Notes: generated by a model not told the origin, from the letters alone. A stretch of DNA of 64,000 nt from Siphlonurus alternatus (GCA_949825025.1 OX463782.1:31343351-31407350), one strand, 5' to 3'. Positions 20,830 through 33,739 are shown, numbered from the stretch's first letter. A program made the numbers and translations.

Positions 20830-23080
20830 AGGTTTATATCAGAAACTATAATAATATATAATATTACAAATTACGCGTATTAATGAGTATTATGTATATT
20901 GATTATAATCATGCATGCAATATTCTCTGATATTATAGTGTATATGATATATATGTATAATATATTAATATACTGGTCGGTATACCTTCAAACTTCAAAC
21001 ATCTTAAATATAAATTATGACTATAAACACTTTAATCTTGGACGGTTCACATTCATATATTTATTATGTATTTTCTAGCAAAAAGGTTTCACTACATTTC
21101 CAAGCAGTAAAACTGTCATGTAGGTCCAGACTCCGATGACGTCACATCTGATTTACCGCGGCATTGTCTCTGCAACCAGTGGGAGGAACACTGTGGTGCA
21201 CACTCGAGCCGTATTAGCGGGTCTGACCCATGACCGTGCAAGTAACCTATCTGAGACACTATCTAATTTGCATGCACTTCCAGAATAGTCAGAGTTTTTG
21301 CTATTTTATTTGGGGAGTTATAATATTACTCACCCGTCTTTCCAGGCAAATTAAATACAGGTGATTCGTCAATACAGACAATTATTAATAGTATAACAAA
21401 TACCATGCATGCAGCTATATAAAATATATAACATGTGTTGTAAAATATAACATACAGCACTGGATGTCCCTGGTGATAAATTAATATTGCATCCTGTCTT
21501 GAAGGTATATAAAGGAATGAGCAAACAAACAAAAAAACGATCATTTACAAAGTTGATGTGCAATATAATTATCACAGTATATATATATTTTATAATAGTT
21601 TTATAGAAGTAATAGAAGTCGCAAATAACGACCAACGCATCCTGCAGCTCTTCTACATAGGAGCATAATAAGAAATAAGTATATACTTTAGCTTGATTAA
21701 AAAATATTGTTATTTTTTTATTATTTATAGTAACTTTTTTGCATACAGAGAAAATAATTTTCTTTTTTAATGAAAATAATATTGCATGCGTATATCAATT
21801 TACTTTATCTGAACAAAAGATAAAATTAATAAAAATTTAATCAACTTTTCCTCATCTTTAGAATATAGCACTATATAAGGATCATCTGCTTAATACGTAT
21901 ATATTGATAATATAAATCAATGCAAAATTATTTTATTTGTTATTGAATTGATTTTTTTTACGGTTTAAAGTAATTGAATTAGATGCGGCCAGTAAGTGAA
22001 GTTACATTGTAAACTTATCCATCTATCACCAGGTCTGCAGGGGTCGTGACGTCACAGCGTGGGACGAGAGGCTCGGCCTTGGCGGACCTTGAACCGCGGC
22101 CCACGTCCATCAGCAGCGGCCATCTTGTCGCACCACTCGGGGCGGAGACTAGCTAGACATTACTTCGGATTTGTAATATTTATGGCTACAAAACTGATGC
22201 TATATGGGTATTTGCGCTTGATGATTTGCCTGATTCACTGGAAGAAAAGTAACTGATTAGGATTTCTGCAGATGTTTCAAATATAGTTAATATTTTTATT
22301 AAATTTTTATTATTTTTTTTTAAATTAAATAGAAAAATTTCTTTGAAAAGTGAGGTTTTCACTATAATTATGATAAAATTAGTGCATCATGAGGTAATCG
22401 TGTTTAACTTGCTTGTCTTAAACTGTAATTTTAACTCACTATATTATATAAAATAAAATTGAGGTGTTTTTAAGACACCACACGCAAAAAGTATTTTATT
22501 GTTTTGCATGTTTCCATGCACTTCTTTTTTTATGAAGGCAGTTTGGTATATTGGCGAGAGGTATAATGTATAAATACTTGGTGTAGCGTGCACAAACTCA
22601 TTTAACTCAATTTTATGAGCTTAAAAACATTACCAGGAAATATATTACAAAAATGTATTTATTAGCTCACACTTCACACTTTCTTTGTATTTATTTCTGC
22701 AATTATAAAATATAAATATACAAAATAAATTTCATGTTTTTCCGTCGTATAGTGTGTCATAATTTTGATAATATAATATCTGAATGGTATTTTTTTCAGC
22801 TGAAGCGTGTGATGTCACCACTTGTATATCGAAGTTCTTCGCATGAGCCACGAGGAAGAGTCGGGCGCGTCTATACGGAGTCTCGCTCGCATCACGGCTA
22901 TTTATAGCTGAGTGCTCATTTGAATGCAATTCACGTCATCGTCTCGATATATCGATTTTTTTGTCTGATTGAAATACCTCGATTATGCTCAGCATTCAAT
23001 ATATTATAATTTTTATAATAGACAAAATTATGCTGAGCTGTATAATATAATTTCCAACGCCTATATAAAATTATTTTGAT
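20830..23080. other. Intergenic stretch with two GC-rich islands
   Basis: AT-rich overall. Island 21115-21260 contains TGACGTCA at 21137. Island 22030-22170 contains TGACGTCA at 22047 and CGGCCATCTTG, the inverse of a YY1-type AAGATGGCCG. A third GC-richer patch (22800-22920) follows TTTTTTTCAG and is open for about 35 codons. These could be promoters or isolated exons. I cannot assign any gene. Confidence 0.35.
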
Positions 23081-23083
23081 GGT

Positions 23084-23092
23084 ATGTCTGAT
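23084..23092. repeat. 9-bp target-site duplication, left
   Basis: ATGTCTGAT directly precedes the inverted arm and is repeated exactly at 28279-28287 after the other arm. Confidence 0.8.
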
Positions 23093-23234
23093 ATGTACGT
23101 GAAGTGAGCCCCCCCACTTTCAGCACTAATTCCAACTTTAGGTGCAGTAATAGGTGCTCAATTAGTGCTAATTAGTGCCGTAAGACAAACATCAGCCCCC
23201 CTGTAAACACATGTTCAAATCCAATTTGAATTAT

Positions 23235-23822
23235 GGGGGGCTCACTTCACGGCAGCCCCCCCACTTACAGCACTAATTCCAATTTTGGGTGCAATAATTA
23301 GTGCTCGATTAGTGCTAATTAGTGCCGTAAGAAGTTTTGCTCCAGCTCAATATCTCTATTTTCGAAAAAAATCAGAAAAATGGGGGGCTCACTTCACGGC
23401 AGCCCCCCCACTTGCAGCACTAATTCCAATTTTAGGTGCAATAATTAGTGCTCGATTAGTGCTAATTAGTGCCGTAAGAAGTTTTGCTTCAGCTCAATAT
23501 CTTCATTTTCAAAAAAAATCGGAAAAATGGGGGGCTCACTTCACGGCAGCCCCCCCACTTGCAGCACTAATTCCAATTTTGGGTGCAATAATTAGTGCTC
23601 AATTAGTGCTAATTAGTGCCGTAAGAAGTTTTGCTCCAGCTCAACATCTTCATTTTCAAATAAAATTGGAAAAATGGGGGGCTCACTTCACGGCAGCCCC
23701 CCCACTTGCAGCACTAATTCCAATTTTAGGTGCAATAATTAGTGCTCGATTAGTGCTAATTAGTGCCGTAAGAAGTTTTGCTCCAGCTCAAAATCTTCAT
23801 TTTCGAATAAAATTCAAACACA
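23235..23822 (+). repeat. 147-bp tandem repeats, left arm
   Basis: The landmark GGGGGGCTCACTTCACGGCA starts at 23235, 23382, 23529 and 23676, exactly 147 bp apart. Each unit also has GTGCTAATTAGTGCCGTAAG. The period is a multiple of three, so one frame stays open through all units and encodes a 49-residue repeat. A diverged unit lies at the outer end (23101-23234). Confidence 0.95.
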
Positions 23823-24711
23823 TGAAGGCAGCACCCCCCTCCCCCCCAAACTTGCAAGTTTTGCCGCAAGAATTCCAAAATGAAATGGAATAAAAAGTGC
23901 TATATAATCCCACAATTTCATTTATTTTAACTCGTAAATTATATGCATTAATTCATGGGACAATGTATCATGGTGGGAGGGAAATTCAAATCTATATTTG
24001 TTTCATGGAAAATGAATTGAATGCTGCAGCAATAAGTTCTGTTCATTCAACATTTCTTTTAACATTGTCGAAGCATTAAATTTATAAAGTCTCTCCAATT
24101 AAAGTTATGTAAATGATGAAGGTAGAGATAACACCGATCAGCTGTTCGACGTAGTCCCCTTTGATTAACATGTAAACCTTAGCAAATTCACAGAATGTCT
24201 GAAAATTTTTTTAAGAGGCAGATAAGAATTCCTAAAAGACATAGGAAAATATTCAAAACAATTTAATTAGCCGATTTTTTTAAATTAAGGTTTTATATAG
24301 TTTGTCTCTCAATGGGAAAGCCCTATATCCTAAAAATTAAAAAAAAATAACTATTAAATAATCGGCTAGTTTAATTGTTTCGAAATTTTTTCTTCGGCTT
24401 TTAGGCACTAATATCTGCCTCTCAAAAAAATTTCAGAATTTTTGTCAATTTACTAAGGTTTACATGTTAATCAAAGTGGACTACGTCGAACAGTTCTGTT
24501 GATCAGTGATATCTGTAACTTAATTGAAAAAAAAATAGTAAATTTTAAATGCTTATTTTTTTTTTTTTTTTAAATTTCCGATATTAAAATAAAATATACC
24601 AAAACGATGTAGGGAAAATTTTAAAACAATTGATCGTTAAGAATTTTTTATATTAATTTTTTAAATGTCCAGTATAGAGCTTTCCCATTGGAGTCCTAAA
24701 CTAATAAATTA

Positions 24712-24812
24712 AATTAAATTAATTTAAATTAAATTAAATTAAATTAAATTAAATTAAATTAAATTAAATTAAATTAAATTAAATTAAATTAAATTAAATT
24801 AAATTAAATTTA
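24712..24812. repeat. (AAATT)n microsatellite
   Basis: About twenty near-perfect AAATT units within the foldback spacer. Confidence 0.95.
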
Positions 24813-24937
24813 ATTTAATTTATTTTTTTAATTAATATTAAAAAAAAATCAGACCCAGCGATCATTTTGACATTTTTTCTAAATTTTTTTGGTGGTAAGA
24901 ATTATCTCTAAAAAAAATTCAGAATTATCATGAGGCT

Positions 24938-25005
24938 GCTAAGGTTTACATGTTAACCAAATGGGACTAAAACAATCGATGTTTCGTGTTATCTTACCCT
25001 TAAGT
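24938..25005. mobile_element. Partial MITE family E copy inside the foldback
   Basis: GCTAAGGTTTACATGTTAAC, CAAATGGGACTA and CGTGTTATCTTACCCTTAA match the right end of the intact element at 59.4-59.8 kb. Confidence 0.65.
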
Positions 25006-25167
25006 ATATATAAATAAAGAAATAAAGAAGGAGGAGAAGAAGAAGGAGGAGGAGCGGGAGGAAAAAACATTAAAAAACAAAACAAAAATTAGTTCAGTAT
25101 ATAATTGTGATGCAATATTTTTCTAATCAACTGTATAGAGATGGAAAAATTAAAATAAATAAATAAT

Positions 25168-25406
<239 letters not shown>

Positions 25407-25532
25407 GGGAGATGAAGATTAAAAAATATTATATTGGGTTTACTAATTTTACTGCCCTATTTTGAGTATTTTGGTAATAGTCTCAGTAATAAAGTTCTAT
25501 ACTTCCAGACAAACATTATTACAGTTATTTAA

Positions 25533-26860
25533 TATATATGTTGGCACCAAAGCCCGAAAAAATGCGCACATCTAGGTGTGGCTCTAGCGATTTGAGCAAA
25601 GTCCGATATTAACAAATATTTCTGGCTTAAATTTGCTCATTTAAATTTGATCATTTCTAGAAGTGCTCAAATCAAAAAAAGCAAACCCCGACGAGAAGTT
25701 TTATTTCGGGGTTTACTCATTTAAATTTGATCATTTCTAGAAGTGCTCAACACGAAAAAAGCCAACCCCAACTAGAAGTTTTATTTCGGGCTTTGCTCAT
25801 TGTTTTGATTATTTCTAGAAGTGCTCAAAGCATAATGAAAAATAATAATTAATCGTGCCGTATTATAGCAATAAATAATAAAACAATAAAATAATATAAA
25901 TTTAATAATATTTTAATTATATCACTTTTTTAAATAATTGATAAAATACAAATTTAACATTAATAGCGTGTATACTGCAGTGTATAGTATTTTTTTTTTT
26001 TATTATTATTAAAACTTTTCTTTCTGTATTATTCAAGTCATATTGAAAAAATACTATTTTGTCACACTGAGAGACACTTTTAATTTTTTTTCATTTTTTA
26101 TAATTTAAGGCTATGATTACAATTATACTCTGGCAATGAATTTCAGGTTGCAGATGAACAATTTCTAAGTTCAGACGACTTACCATACATGACAAAGAAA
26201 AGAGTCTATCAGATCAGCATGCAGCAGCATTAGCAAATTCAAAGCAAGGTTTTGTGTTTTGCAACTGCAAGAAAGAGGTGTCAATCTAAAACATGTTGTG
26301 CAAAGAAAAAAAATTAGATGAATTTTAAAATGCCCTGAAAATAATTTTTTTTTTTTTTTTTTTTTTTTTGGTAGGTTTGGTACTATCTTAAGGAGCTCTT
26401 TTCTCCTTAGCAAGTTCTATAAATTAAGTTAAAATGGTTTTATAATATATCAGCTGTAAAAAATTATTTAAATTCACTAACATATACAATATATTAATAT
26501 AAAAAGTGTGACAAAACAGTATTTCTCAGTATGACTTGAATAATTGAGAAAGAAATGTTTTTATAAAAAAATAATATACATACGCGCTATGCTAAACTGT
26601 TAAATTTGTATTTTTGTCAATTAATTAAAAAAGTTATGTAATTAAAATGTTATTAAATTCACAATATTTTATTGTTTCATTATTTATTACAAATTATTAC
26701 TATAATACGGCACAATTTCTAATTGTTATTTTTCATTTTGCTTTGAGCACTTCTAGAAATGATCAAAACAGTAAGCGAAGTCAGAAATAAAACTTCCTGT
26801 CGGGGTTTACTTTTTTTGATTTGAGCAAATTTTTTTCGGGCTTTGGTGCCAACATATATA
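25533..26860. mobile_element. Nested inverted-repeat element (TTAA-flanked), 1.33 kb
   Basis: Inverted ends TATATATGTTGGCACCAAAG and CTTTGGTGCCAACATATATA are flanked by TTAA on both sides. Subterminal AGAAGTGCTCAAA/ATTTCTAGAAG motifs and an inner pair (CAAGTCATATTGA/AGTATGACTTG) are also inverted. TTAA duplication would suggest a piggyBac-type element, but TTAA is palindromic and could be part of the TIR. It is inserted in the spacer of the large foldback. Confidence 0.65.
26206..26338 (+). pseudogene. Possible transposon-protein C-terminal remnant (Cys-rich knuckle)
   Basis: One frame reads AAALANSKQGFVFCNCKKEV, then an in-frame stop, then NMLCKEKKLDEF. The spacing QGF..C.CKK...(C)...C.K resembles the cysteine-rich tail common in integrase-type (KRBA2-like) transposon proteins of invertebrates. 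It is very short and interrupted. The match is from memory of the motif, so this is tentative. Confidence 0.3.
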
Positions 26861-27544
26861 TTAAAAACTGTTCGACGTAGTCCACTTTGATTAACATGTA
26901 AACCTTAGTAAATTGACAAAAATTCTGAAATTTTTTTGAGAGGCAGATATTAGTGCCTAAAAGCCGAAGAAAAAATTTCGAAACAATTAAACTAGCCGAT
27001 TATTTTATAATTATTTTTTTTTAATTTTTAGGATATAGGGCTTTCCCATTGAGAGACAAACTATATAAAACCTTAATTTAAAAAAATCGGCTAATTAAAT
27101 TGTTTTGAATATTTTCCTATGTCTTTTAGGAATTCTTATCTGCCTCTTAAAAAAATTTTCAGACATTCTGTGAATTTGCTAAGGTTTACATGTTAATCAA
27201 AGGGGACTACGTCGAACAGCTGATCGGTGTTATCTCTACCTTCATCATTTACATAACTTTAATTGGAGAGACTTTATAAATATAATGCTTCGACAATGTC
27301 AAAAGAAATGTTGAATGAACTTATTGCTGCAGCATTCAATTCATTTTCCATGAAACAAATATAGATTTGAATTTCCCTCCCACCATGACGATACATTGTC
27401 CCATGAATTAATGCATATAATTTACGAGTTAAAATAAATGAAATTGTGGGATAATATAGCACTAATTGAGCACTTTTTATTCCATTTCATTTTGGAATTC
27501 TTGCGGCAAAACTTGCAAGCTTGGGGGGGGAGGGGGGTGCTGCC

Positions 27545-28139
27545 TTCATGTGTTTGAATTTTATTTGAAAATGAAGATTTTGAGCTGGAGCAAAACTTCT
27601 TACGGCACTAATTAGCACTAATCGAGCACTAATTATTGCACCTAAAATTGGAATTAGTGCTGCAAGTGGGGGGGCTGCCGTGAAGTGAGCCCCCCATTTT
27701 TCCAATTTTATTAGAAAATGAAGATGTTGAGCTGGAGCAAAACTTCTTACGGCACTAATTAGCACTAATTGAGCACTAATTATTGCACCCAAAATTGGAA
27801 TTAGTGCTGCAAGTGGGGGGGCTGCCGTGAAGTGAGCCCCCCATTTTTCCGATTTTTTTTGAAAATGAAGATATTGAGCTGAAGCAAAACTTCTTACGGC
27901 ACTAATTAGCACTAATCGAGCACTAATTATTGCACCTAAAATTGGAATTAGTGCTGCAAGTGGGGGGGCTGCCGTGAAGTGAGCCCCCCATTTTTCTGAT
28001 TTTTTTCGAAAATGAAGATATTGAGCTGGAGCAAAACTTCTTACGGCACTAATTAGCACTAATCGAGCACTAATTATTGCACCCAAAATTGGAATTAGTG
28101 CTGTAAGTGGGGGGGCTGCCGTGAAGTGAGCCCCCCATA
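27545..28139 (-). repeat. 147-bp tandem repeats, right arm
   Basis: Inverted counterpart of the left-arm array; the GCCGTGAAGTGAGCCCCCCA landmark recurs every 147 bp. It carries only scattered substitutions against the left arm, for example in the unit near 27710. Confidence 0.95.
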
Positions 28140-28278
28140 ATTCAAATTGGATTTGAACATGTGTTTACAGGGGGGCTGATGTTTGTCTTACGGCACTAAT
28201 TAGCACTAATTGAGCACCTATTACTGCACCTAAATTTGGAATTAGTGCTGAAAGTGGGGGGGCTCACTTCACGTACAT

Positions 28279-28287
28279 ATGTCTGAT
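28279..28287. repeat. 9-bp target-site duplication, right
   Basis: ATGTCTGAT immediately follows the arm end and is identical to 23084-23092. Confidence 0.8.
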
Positions 28288-28339
28288 CAATAAAATGATA
28301 AATTATATATGACAAAAAGATTTTAATAGGTTATATATT

Positions 28340-28454
<115 letters not shown>

Positions 28455-28616
28455 TATTGTTATCATACTCATAGATAAAAAATATATTTCTTTTAAAAAT
28501 GAGGTGTTGTCATAAATAAAGTTATGAATATTTAATTCACATTTTCAAATTTTAATGAACATACATACATCTTTATAAAATATATTAATGTTGGTATTGA
28601 TAAAATAATAGAGTAT

Positions 28617-28924
28617 TGACCTCAAAATTTTTTATTGCAGAAATGGATAGAGGGTGCAAAGTTATGCTCCCCTGATTTTTTTCAGATTTTTTAGAGCCCG
28701 CGCGGGAACTATTTTTAAAAAATTATTGAAAGTCCTTTTTGTGACGTCACGCGGCGGCAAGTCCTATCTTTTTGTTAAGGAGCGGCGTCTCGTGACGTCA
28801 CAAAAAGAACTTTTAATAATTTTTAAAAATAGTTCCCGGGCTCTAAAAATGCTGAAAAAAATCAGGGTAGCATAACTTTGCACGCTCTATCCATTTCTGC
28901 AATAAAAAAATTTGAGATCAATGC
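28617..28924. mobile_element. Palindromic MITE family G, copy 2 (CRE-containing)
   Basis: A near-complete foldback of about 300 bp with ends TTGACCTCAAA and TTTGAGATCAA. Arms include AATGGATAGAGGGTGCAAAG and its inverse. TGACGTCA occurs in each arm (28742, 28793), flanking a short loop. Non-coding despite a 73-codon frame. Confidence 0.85.
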
Positions 28925-28929
28925 TCTAT

Positions 28930-29440
28930 TATTTAAATTGCATATATTCTATTCCATTTTTATTGATTATACTGCATTGAAAATCATTTGTTATTTTACA
29001 TTTTAAGGTTTTTTTCCCCAGCTCAAGAACAAACTATAGAAAATGCATTACGTTTCAATAAAAGATCTCAATACCTGCAACTTTATTTCTATTGCACATA
29101 ACGTGATTACATAATCGTTCTAAAATAGACTTGAAATCCCGGTTTCTGCAGATCATACTGTACAGTGGCGCACTGTTATATAACTGGCGAGGCAGACGTG
29201 GGCTAGCGAGGCTGGCGAGCAAGCAGCTAGGGGCGTCCCTCAGGGGGCAGCACCACCACGCCCTCTCACGCACACTCTCGCTGATTCACCGTCATCATCT
29301 CTACCTGCTGGTAATTTCCAGATCCTACGTGACTGCTTGGATTCTTAAAGAAAATTGAAGTTTGCGAACTATCAAAATTCGTAACTATAGTAAAAATTAC
29401 ATTCGAATTGAAATCACAGGAAACTGCATGAGGTACAATG
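28930..29440. other. Unassigned stretch with a GC-rich island
   Basis: The island at 29150-29300 contains TTATATAA (29176) and ends near a donor-like CTGCTGGTAATT (29306). It could be a promoter with a first exon on the plus strand, but no initiator or reading frame is decisive. Confidence 0.3.
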
Positions 29441-29444
29441 TACT

Positions 29445-29665
29445 ATCGAACTCAATTTTTTATTGCATATTAAGTAAAAAGAAAGTGCAAAATTATGCTA
29501 CTCTGATTTTTTCAGATTTTTTTGAGCTCGGAAATATTTTTAAAAAATTATTGAAAGAACAGCTAGAGGCGTTAAGAGGCACTTTTTAATAAAAATGATA
29601 GGACTAAAAGGGGCGTGGACTCAAACCTGAACTTTGAATAACTTTTTGACAATACCAATCATTGA
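29445..29665. mobile_element. Diverged MITE family G copy 3
   Basis: GCAAAATTATGCTACTCTGA, TTTAAAAAATTATTGAAAG, then AAAGGGGCGTGG-ACTCAAACC, as in the other family G members. The right end is poorly preserved. Confidence 0.6.
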
Positions 29666-29998
29666 CAATACTTGACCTCTATAATTTCTTTCTGCTTTAT
29701 TTTTTTTTTAGGTCGATACAAAGGATACTCTATTTCAAGGGAATTTGAATCCGCCCTTAATGCTCTTTTTATAATTTTGATAACGTTCCGGCCCCTTAAA
29801 CAAATTTTCAGTACTGCAAGAAGCCAATTAAGCCTTCGTTTTTACTTTTTTTGTTTAATTTTCTTCATTAAAAAAATTCTACATTCTCTTGATCAATCTC
29901 TTTTGTATACATTGAATTATGAAATTCTTTTTGTAACATTTTACCTATATTCAAGTATGAAGCTGATACAATGCATCATGTATTTTTTTAACACGTAA

Positions 29999-30363
29999 TT
30001 ATTTCTAAGAAAACATGACACATCAAGTAATTATCTTAAAATCTCTAGAATTTCGTATTTTTCTTTATTACTTGTTGAAAGTTTTGCACATTTTTTCATT
30101 GACTTCAATCACAATGTATTTGCTGCTAGCAATGCAACTTACATTATAGCTAATGATATTTCACAATATGAGACGATCATTGAAGCACGAAGGATGATGA
30201 GAGAAAAGGGTGCGTCATCACTTGATAGGATTCTTGTCGGATGCACTCAAGATATTGTAATAGTCCAGGAAAGTTATGAAATTTATTTAAGGGAGGTGGA
30301 AAAAATTAGTTACCAGCTGAAACTTTGTACACAGGTAACTGACACCTATATAAACCCACTGTA
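29999..30363 (+). other. 120-codon open frame running into a foldback element
   Basis: An open frame without a usable start extends from 29999 to TAA at 30361-30363. Its middle is protein-like (FAASNATYIIANDISQYETI, EARRMMREKGASSLDRILVG, QDIVIVQESYEIYLREVEKI). An ACACAG/GTAACT donor-like site is at 30335. The last 34 codons lie inside the left arm of the next foldback. It may be an exon or pseudogene captured by, or fused to, the element. By rough reasoning, about one frame of this length is expected by chance in 64 kb at this AT content. Confidence 0.3.
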
Positions 30364-33300
30364 AAAAGTCCCCTCGATTTTTCCCGGGACGATCGCCGGA
30401 ATCCGGGTTTGTCCCGGAGAAATGAAGGGTTTCAAAATTATTTTTTTTCTCAAAAACTATCCAGCAGATTTTAATAAATAAGATGTCAAATTGAAGCTGA
30501 CATAACACAAGATACGGAAAAAAATATTTTGGGTATAAAAAATTATTCTAACCTAGCAAAAAACAATAAATAATTAAATTATGCATAAATTATGTACTTT
30601 TAATTAGAGATTGAACTGAAAGTATTACACATATCGATTTTGAGTTTATTTTCAATCATTTGCACTATTATACCAAGAATTCATTACTTTTTACACGAAG
30701 AGTCTATCTTCAATAACAAATAAGTTACAAGCGATATTGTAAAAGAAAGCGGGTGAAGTTTTAGAGGGAGAGACGGGACGGCGGCTATATAAGCGTGCGA
30801 AACACATTGAAACGCCTCGTTGTAGCGGCTGTTTTGATGCAACAAAGGAACAAATAGTGATTATATCTGTATACGGTCACATTCTTAAAAATATTATTTG
30901 CATTTTACTACCCGTAATATTTTGAGTTTTCACCTTCATTTATTGTAACCCATAAAAATAATATTCTGTGGGTAAGTTTGTGGGTTAATGTTTAATAAAT
31001 ATCATGCTTACATACCAATATCACATGTATAATTTTTAAAGTTGATCTGCAGTTTTTGTGTTTTATAATTGCAAAGCATGTTAGCATAAATAAGTATATA
31101 ATATATAATTTAATGTTAACTGCAGTTGATGTAAGATGTACAGTACTGTATCAATAATATCATGCACACATATATGATAATTGAAATAAAATTGAGGATG
31201 ATAATATTAAAGTAATTTATTTCTTTCAAATTAGAAATTCATATAGTAATTTTATTGTGGTCACGTTAAACGCTATCATAATCATATAAAATAATTGACT
31301 AATACATATATTTGTCATATAAGGGTGATTTGCAGCATTCAACTCCTCGGCAGGTATAGTAGCGCACATTGGATTATAGTGGGGTGACCATGATGCACAT
31401 ACATATTTGTTGGATATTATATGTATTACATTTTGTAGCCTCAACTTATCAAATAGATTCGAGAGAGCCCACTAAGGGACTGTGTTCTATATTTTAGTTA
31501 CTCCTTGTATTGCATATTCCCAATCTGTTGGTGTGATATTAATGAGATACCAAATAATCCAGGCGTGTACTTATAATGTATGGTACACGTGGTGGTAGAA
31601 ATATAATTACTGACGCAAAAGGCTAAAGAGAAGACATGCAGCTCATGGCGATTACTGAAGTGACTGAGGGAACCATGGAAAACCTTAGTCAGGATGGAAA
31701 CCTTTAATTTTTTTCTTTTCATTAATAACAACAATATTTGCAAAAGCAAAAGTACACATAATTAAATGTAGTTGGATAAATAACCGTTTTAAGAAATAAT
31801 TTCATTGCTCTCTTTATCATTCATCTAACATTCCAATATATATGATGATATTGATGATACACTTGTACACTTTGTGTGAGTTTCCCTAGAATTTGCACAT
31901 TTCAGTTTTTCTTAATAAAAAGAAAAAAAAGTAAAGGTATCCATCCTGACTAAGGTTTTCCATGGTTCCCTCAGTCACTTCAGTAATCGCCATGAGCTAG
32001 CTGCATGTCTTCTCTTTAGCCTTTTGCGTCAGTAATTATATTTCTACCACCACGTGTACCATACATTATAAGTACACGCCTGGATTATTTGGTATCTCAT
32101 TAATATCACACCAACAGATTGGGAATATGCAATACAAGGAGTAACTAAAATATAGAACACAGTCCCTTAGTGGGCTCCCTCGAATCTATTTGATAAGTTG
32201 AGGCTACAAAATGTAATACATATAATATCCAACAAATATGTATGTGCATCATGGTCACCCCACTATAATCCAATGTGCGCTACTATACCTGCCGAGGAGT
32301 TGAATGCTGCAAATCACCCTTATATGACAAATATATGTATTAGTCAATTATTTTATATGATTATGATAGCGTTTAACGTGACCACAATAAAATTACTATA
32401 TGAATTTCTAATTTGAAAGAAATAAATTACTTTAATATTATCATCCTCAATTTTATTTCAATTATCATATATGTGTGCATGATATTATTGATACAGTACT
32501 GTACATCTTACATCAACTGCAGTTAACATTAAATTATATATTATATACTTATTTATGCTAACATGCTTTGCAATTATAAAACACAAAAACTGCAGATCAA
32601 CTTTAAAAATTATACATGTGATATTGGTATGTAAGCATGATATTTATTAAACATTAACCTACAAACTTACCCACAGAATATTATTTTTATGGGTTACAAT
32701 AAATGAAGGTGAAAACTCAAAATATTACGGGTAGTAAAATGCAAATAATATTTTTAAGAATGTGACCGTATACAGATATAATCACTATTTGTTCCTTTGT
32801 TGCATCAAAACAGCCGCTACAACGAGGCGTTTCAATGTGTTTCGCACGCTTATATAGCCGCCGTCCCGTCTCTCCCTCTAAAACTTCACCCGCTTTCTTT
32901 TACAATATCGCTTGTAACTTATTTGTTATTGAAGATAGACTCTTCGTGTAAAAAGTAATGAATTCTTGGTATAATAGTGCAAATGATTGAAAATAAACTC
33001 AAAATCGATATGTGTAATACTTTCAGTTCAATCTCTAATTAAAAGTACATAATTTATGCATAATTTAATTATTTATTGTTTTTTGCTAGGTTAGAATAAT
33101 TTTTTATACCCAAAATATTTTTTTCCGTATCTTGTGTTATGTCAGCTTCAATTTGACATCTTATTTATTAAAATCTGTTGGATAGTTTTTGAGAAAAAAA
33201 ATAATTTTGAAACCCTTCATTTCTCCGGGACAAACCCGGATTCCGGCGATCGTCCCGGGAAAAATCGAGGGGACTTTTTACAGTGGGTTTATATAGGTGT

Positions 33301-33372
33301 CAGTTACCTGTGTACAAAGTTTCAGCTGGTAACTAATTTTTTCCACCTATTTTCACAATTTTCCTGGACTAT
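30260..33372. mobile_element. Second large foldback element, 3.1 kb
   Basis: Near-identical inverted arms of about 1.46 kb (30260-31726 and 31912-33372) enclose a spacer of about 185 bp. The ends are ATAGTCCAGGAAA and its inverse, with TA at each edge (a TA TSD is possible but not provable because TA is palindromic). Arms differ by a small indel near the outer end (TATGAAATTTATTTAAGG is only on the left) and a few substitutions. Identical open frames (72 and 73+ codons) appear in both arms on opposite strands and are not genes. Each arm carries CGGCTATATAAGCGTGCG, a promoter-like block. No transposase seen. Confidence 0.85.
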
Positions 33373-33428
33373 AAGGTTATATCTACATGCAAACTGAAGA
33401 TAATTTTAATGTAAGTTACAATGGAGTA

Positions 33429-33731
33429 TCGACCTCAATTTTTTATCAAAATAGATAGAGGGTTCAAAGCTTTGCCACTCTGATTTTTTTTTTTTTCTTT
33501 TTAGAGTCCAAGAACTGTTTTAAAAAAAATACTGAAGTTCAGAGAGAGGCGTCAAGAGTTACTTCTTTAATAAATGGATAGGAATTGAAAGGGGCGTGGG
33601 TTCAAACCCGACCTCGGCAAAACCTTTTAGTAATACTTCCTGGTCTCTTAAAATCTGAAAAAAATTGGAGTAATACAAATTAAATTTGCACCCTCTATCT
33701 ATTTATGCTATAATTTTTTTTTGAGGTTGAA
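33429..33731. mobile_element. MITE family G, copy 4, with tRNA-like 3' half
   Basis: Ends TCGACCTCAATTTTTTAT and TTTTTTTTTGAGGTTGA are inverted. The centre has GGGGCGTGGGTTCAAACC-CGACCTCGGCA, matching the T-arm and acceptor 3' strand of a tRNA. The 5' half of a cloverleaf is not recognisable. Confidence 0.75.
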
Positions 33732-33739
33732 ACTCTTAA

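Noticed and set aside
23285..23893. 202-codon open frame (and its mirror at 27487-28086)
   Set aside because: It is a translation of the 147-bp tandem units in the foldback arms; the period is a multiple of three and no start, splice or domain evidence supports a gene.
29672..29998. 108-codon plus-strand open frame rich in Phe/Ile/Leu
   Set aside because: Composition reflects T-rich DNA; it begins in decayed MITE sequence and shows no domain.
31226..32416. Two identical 72-codon frames on opposite strands
   Set aside because: They are mirror images from the inverted arms of the 30.26-33.37 kb foldback, not duplicated genes.
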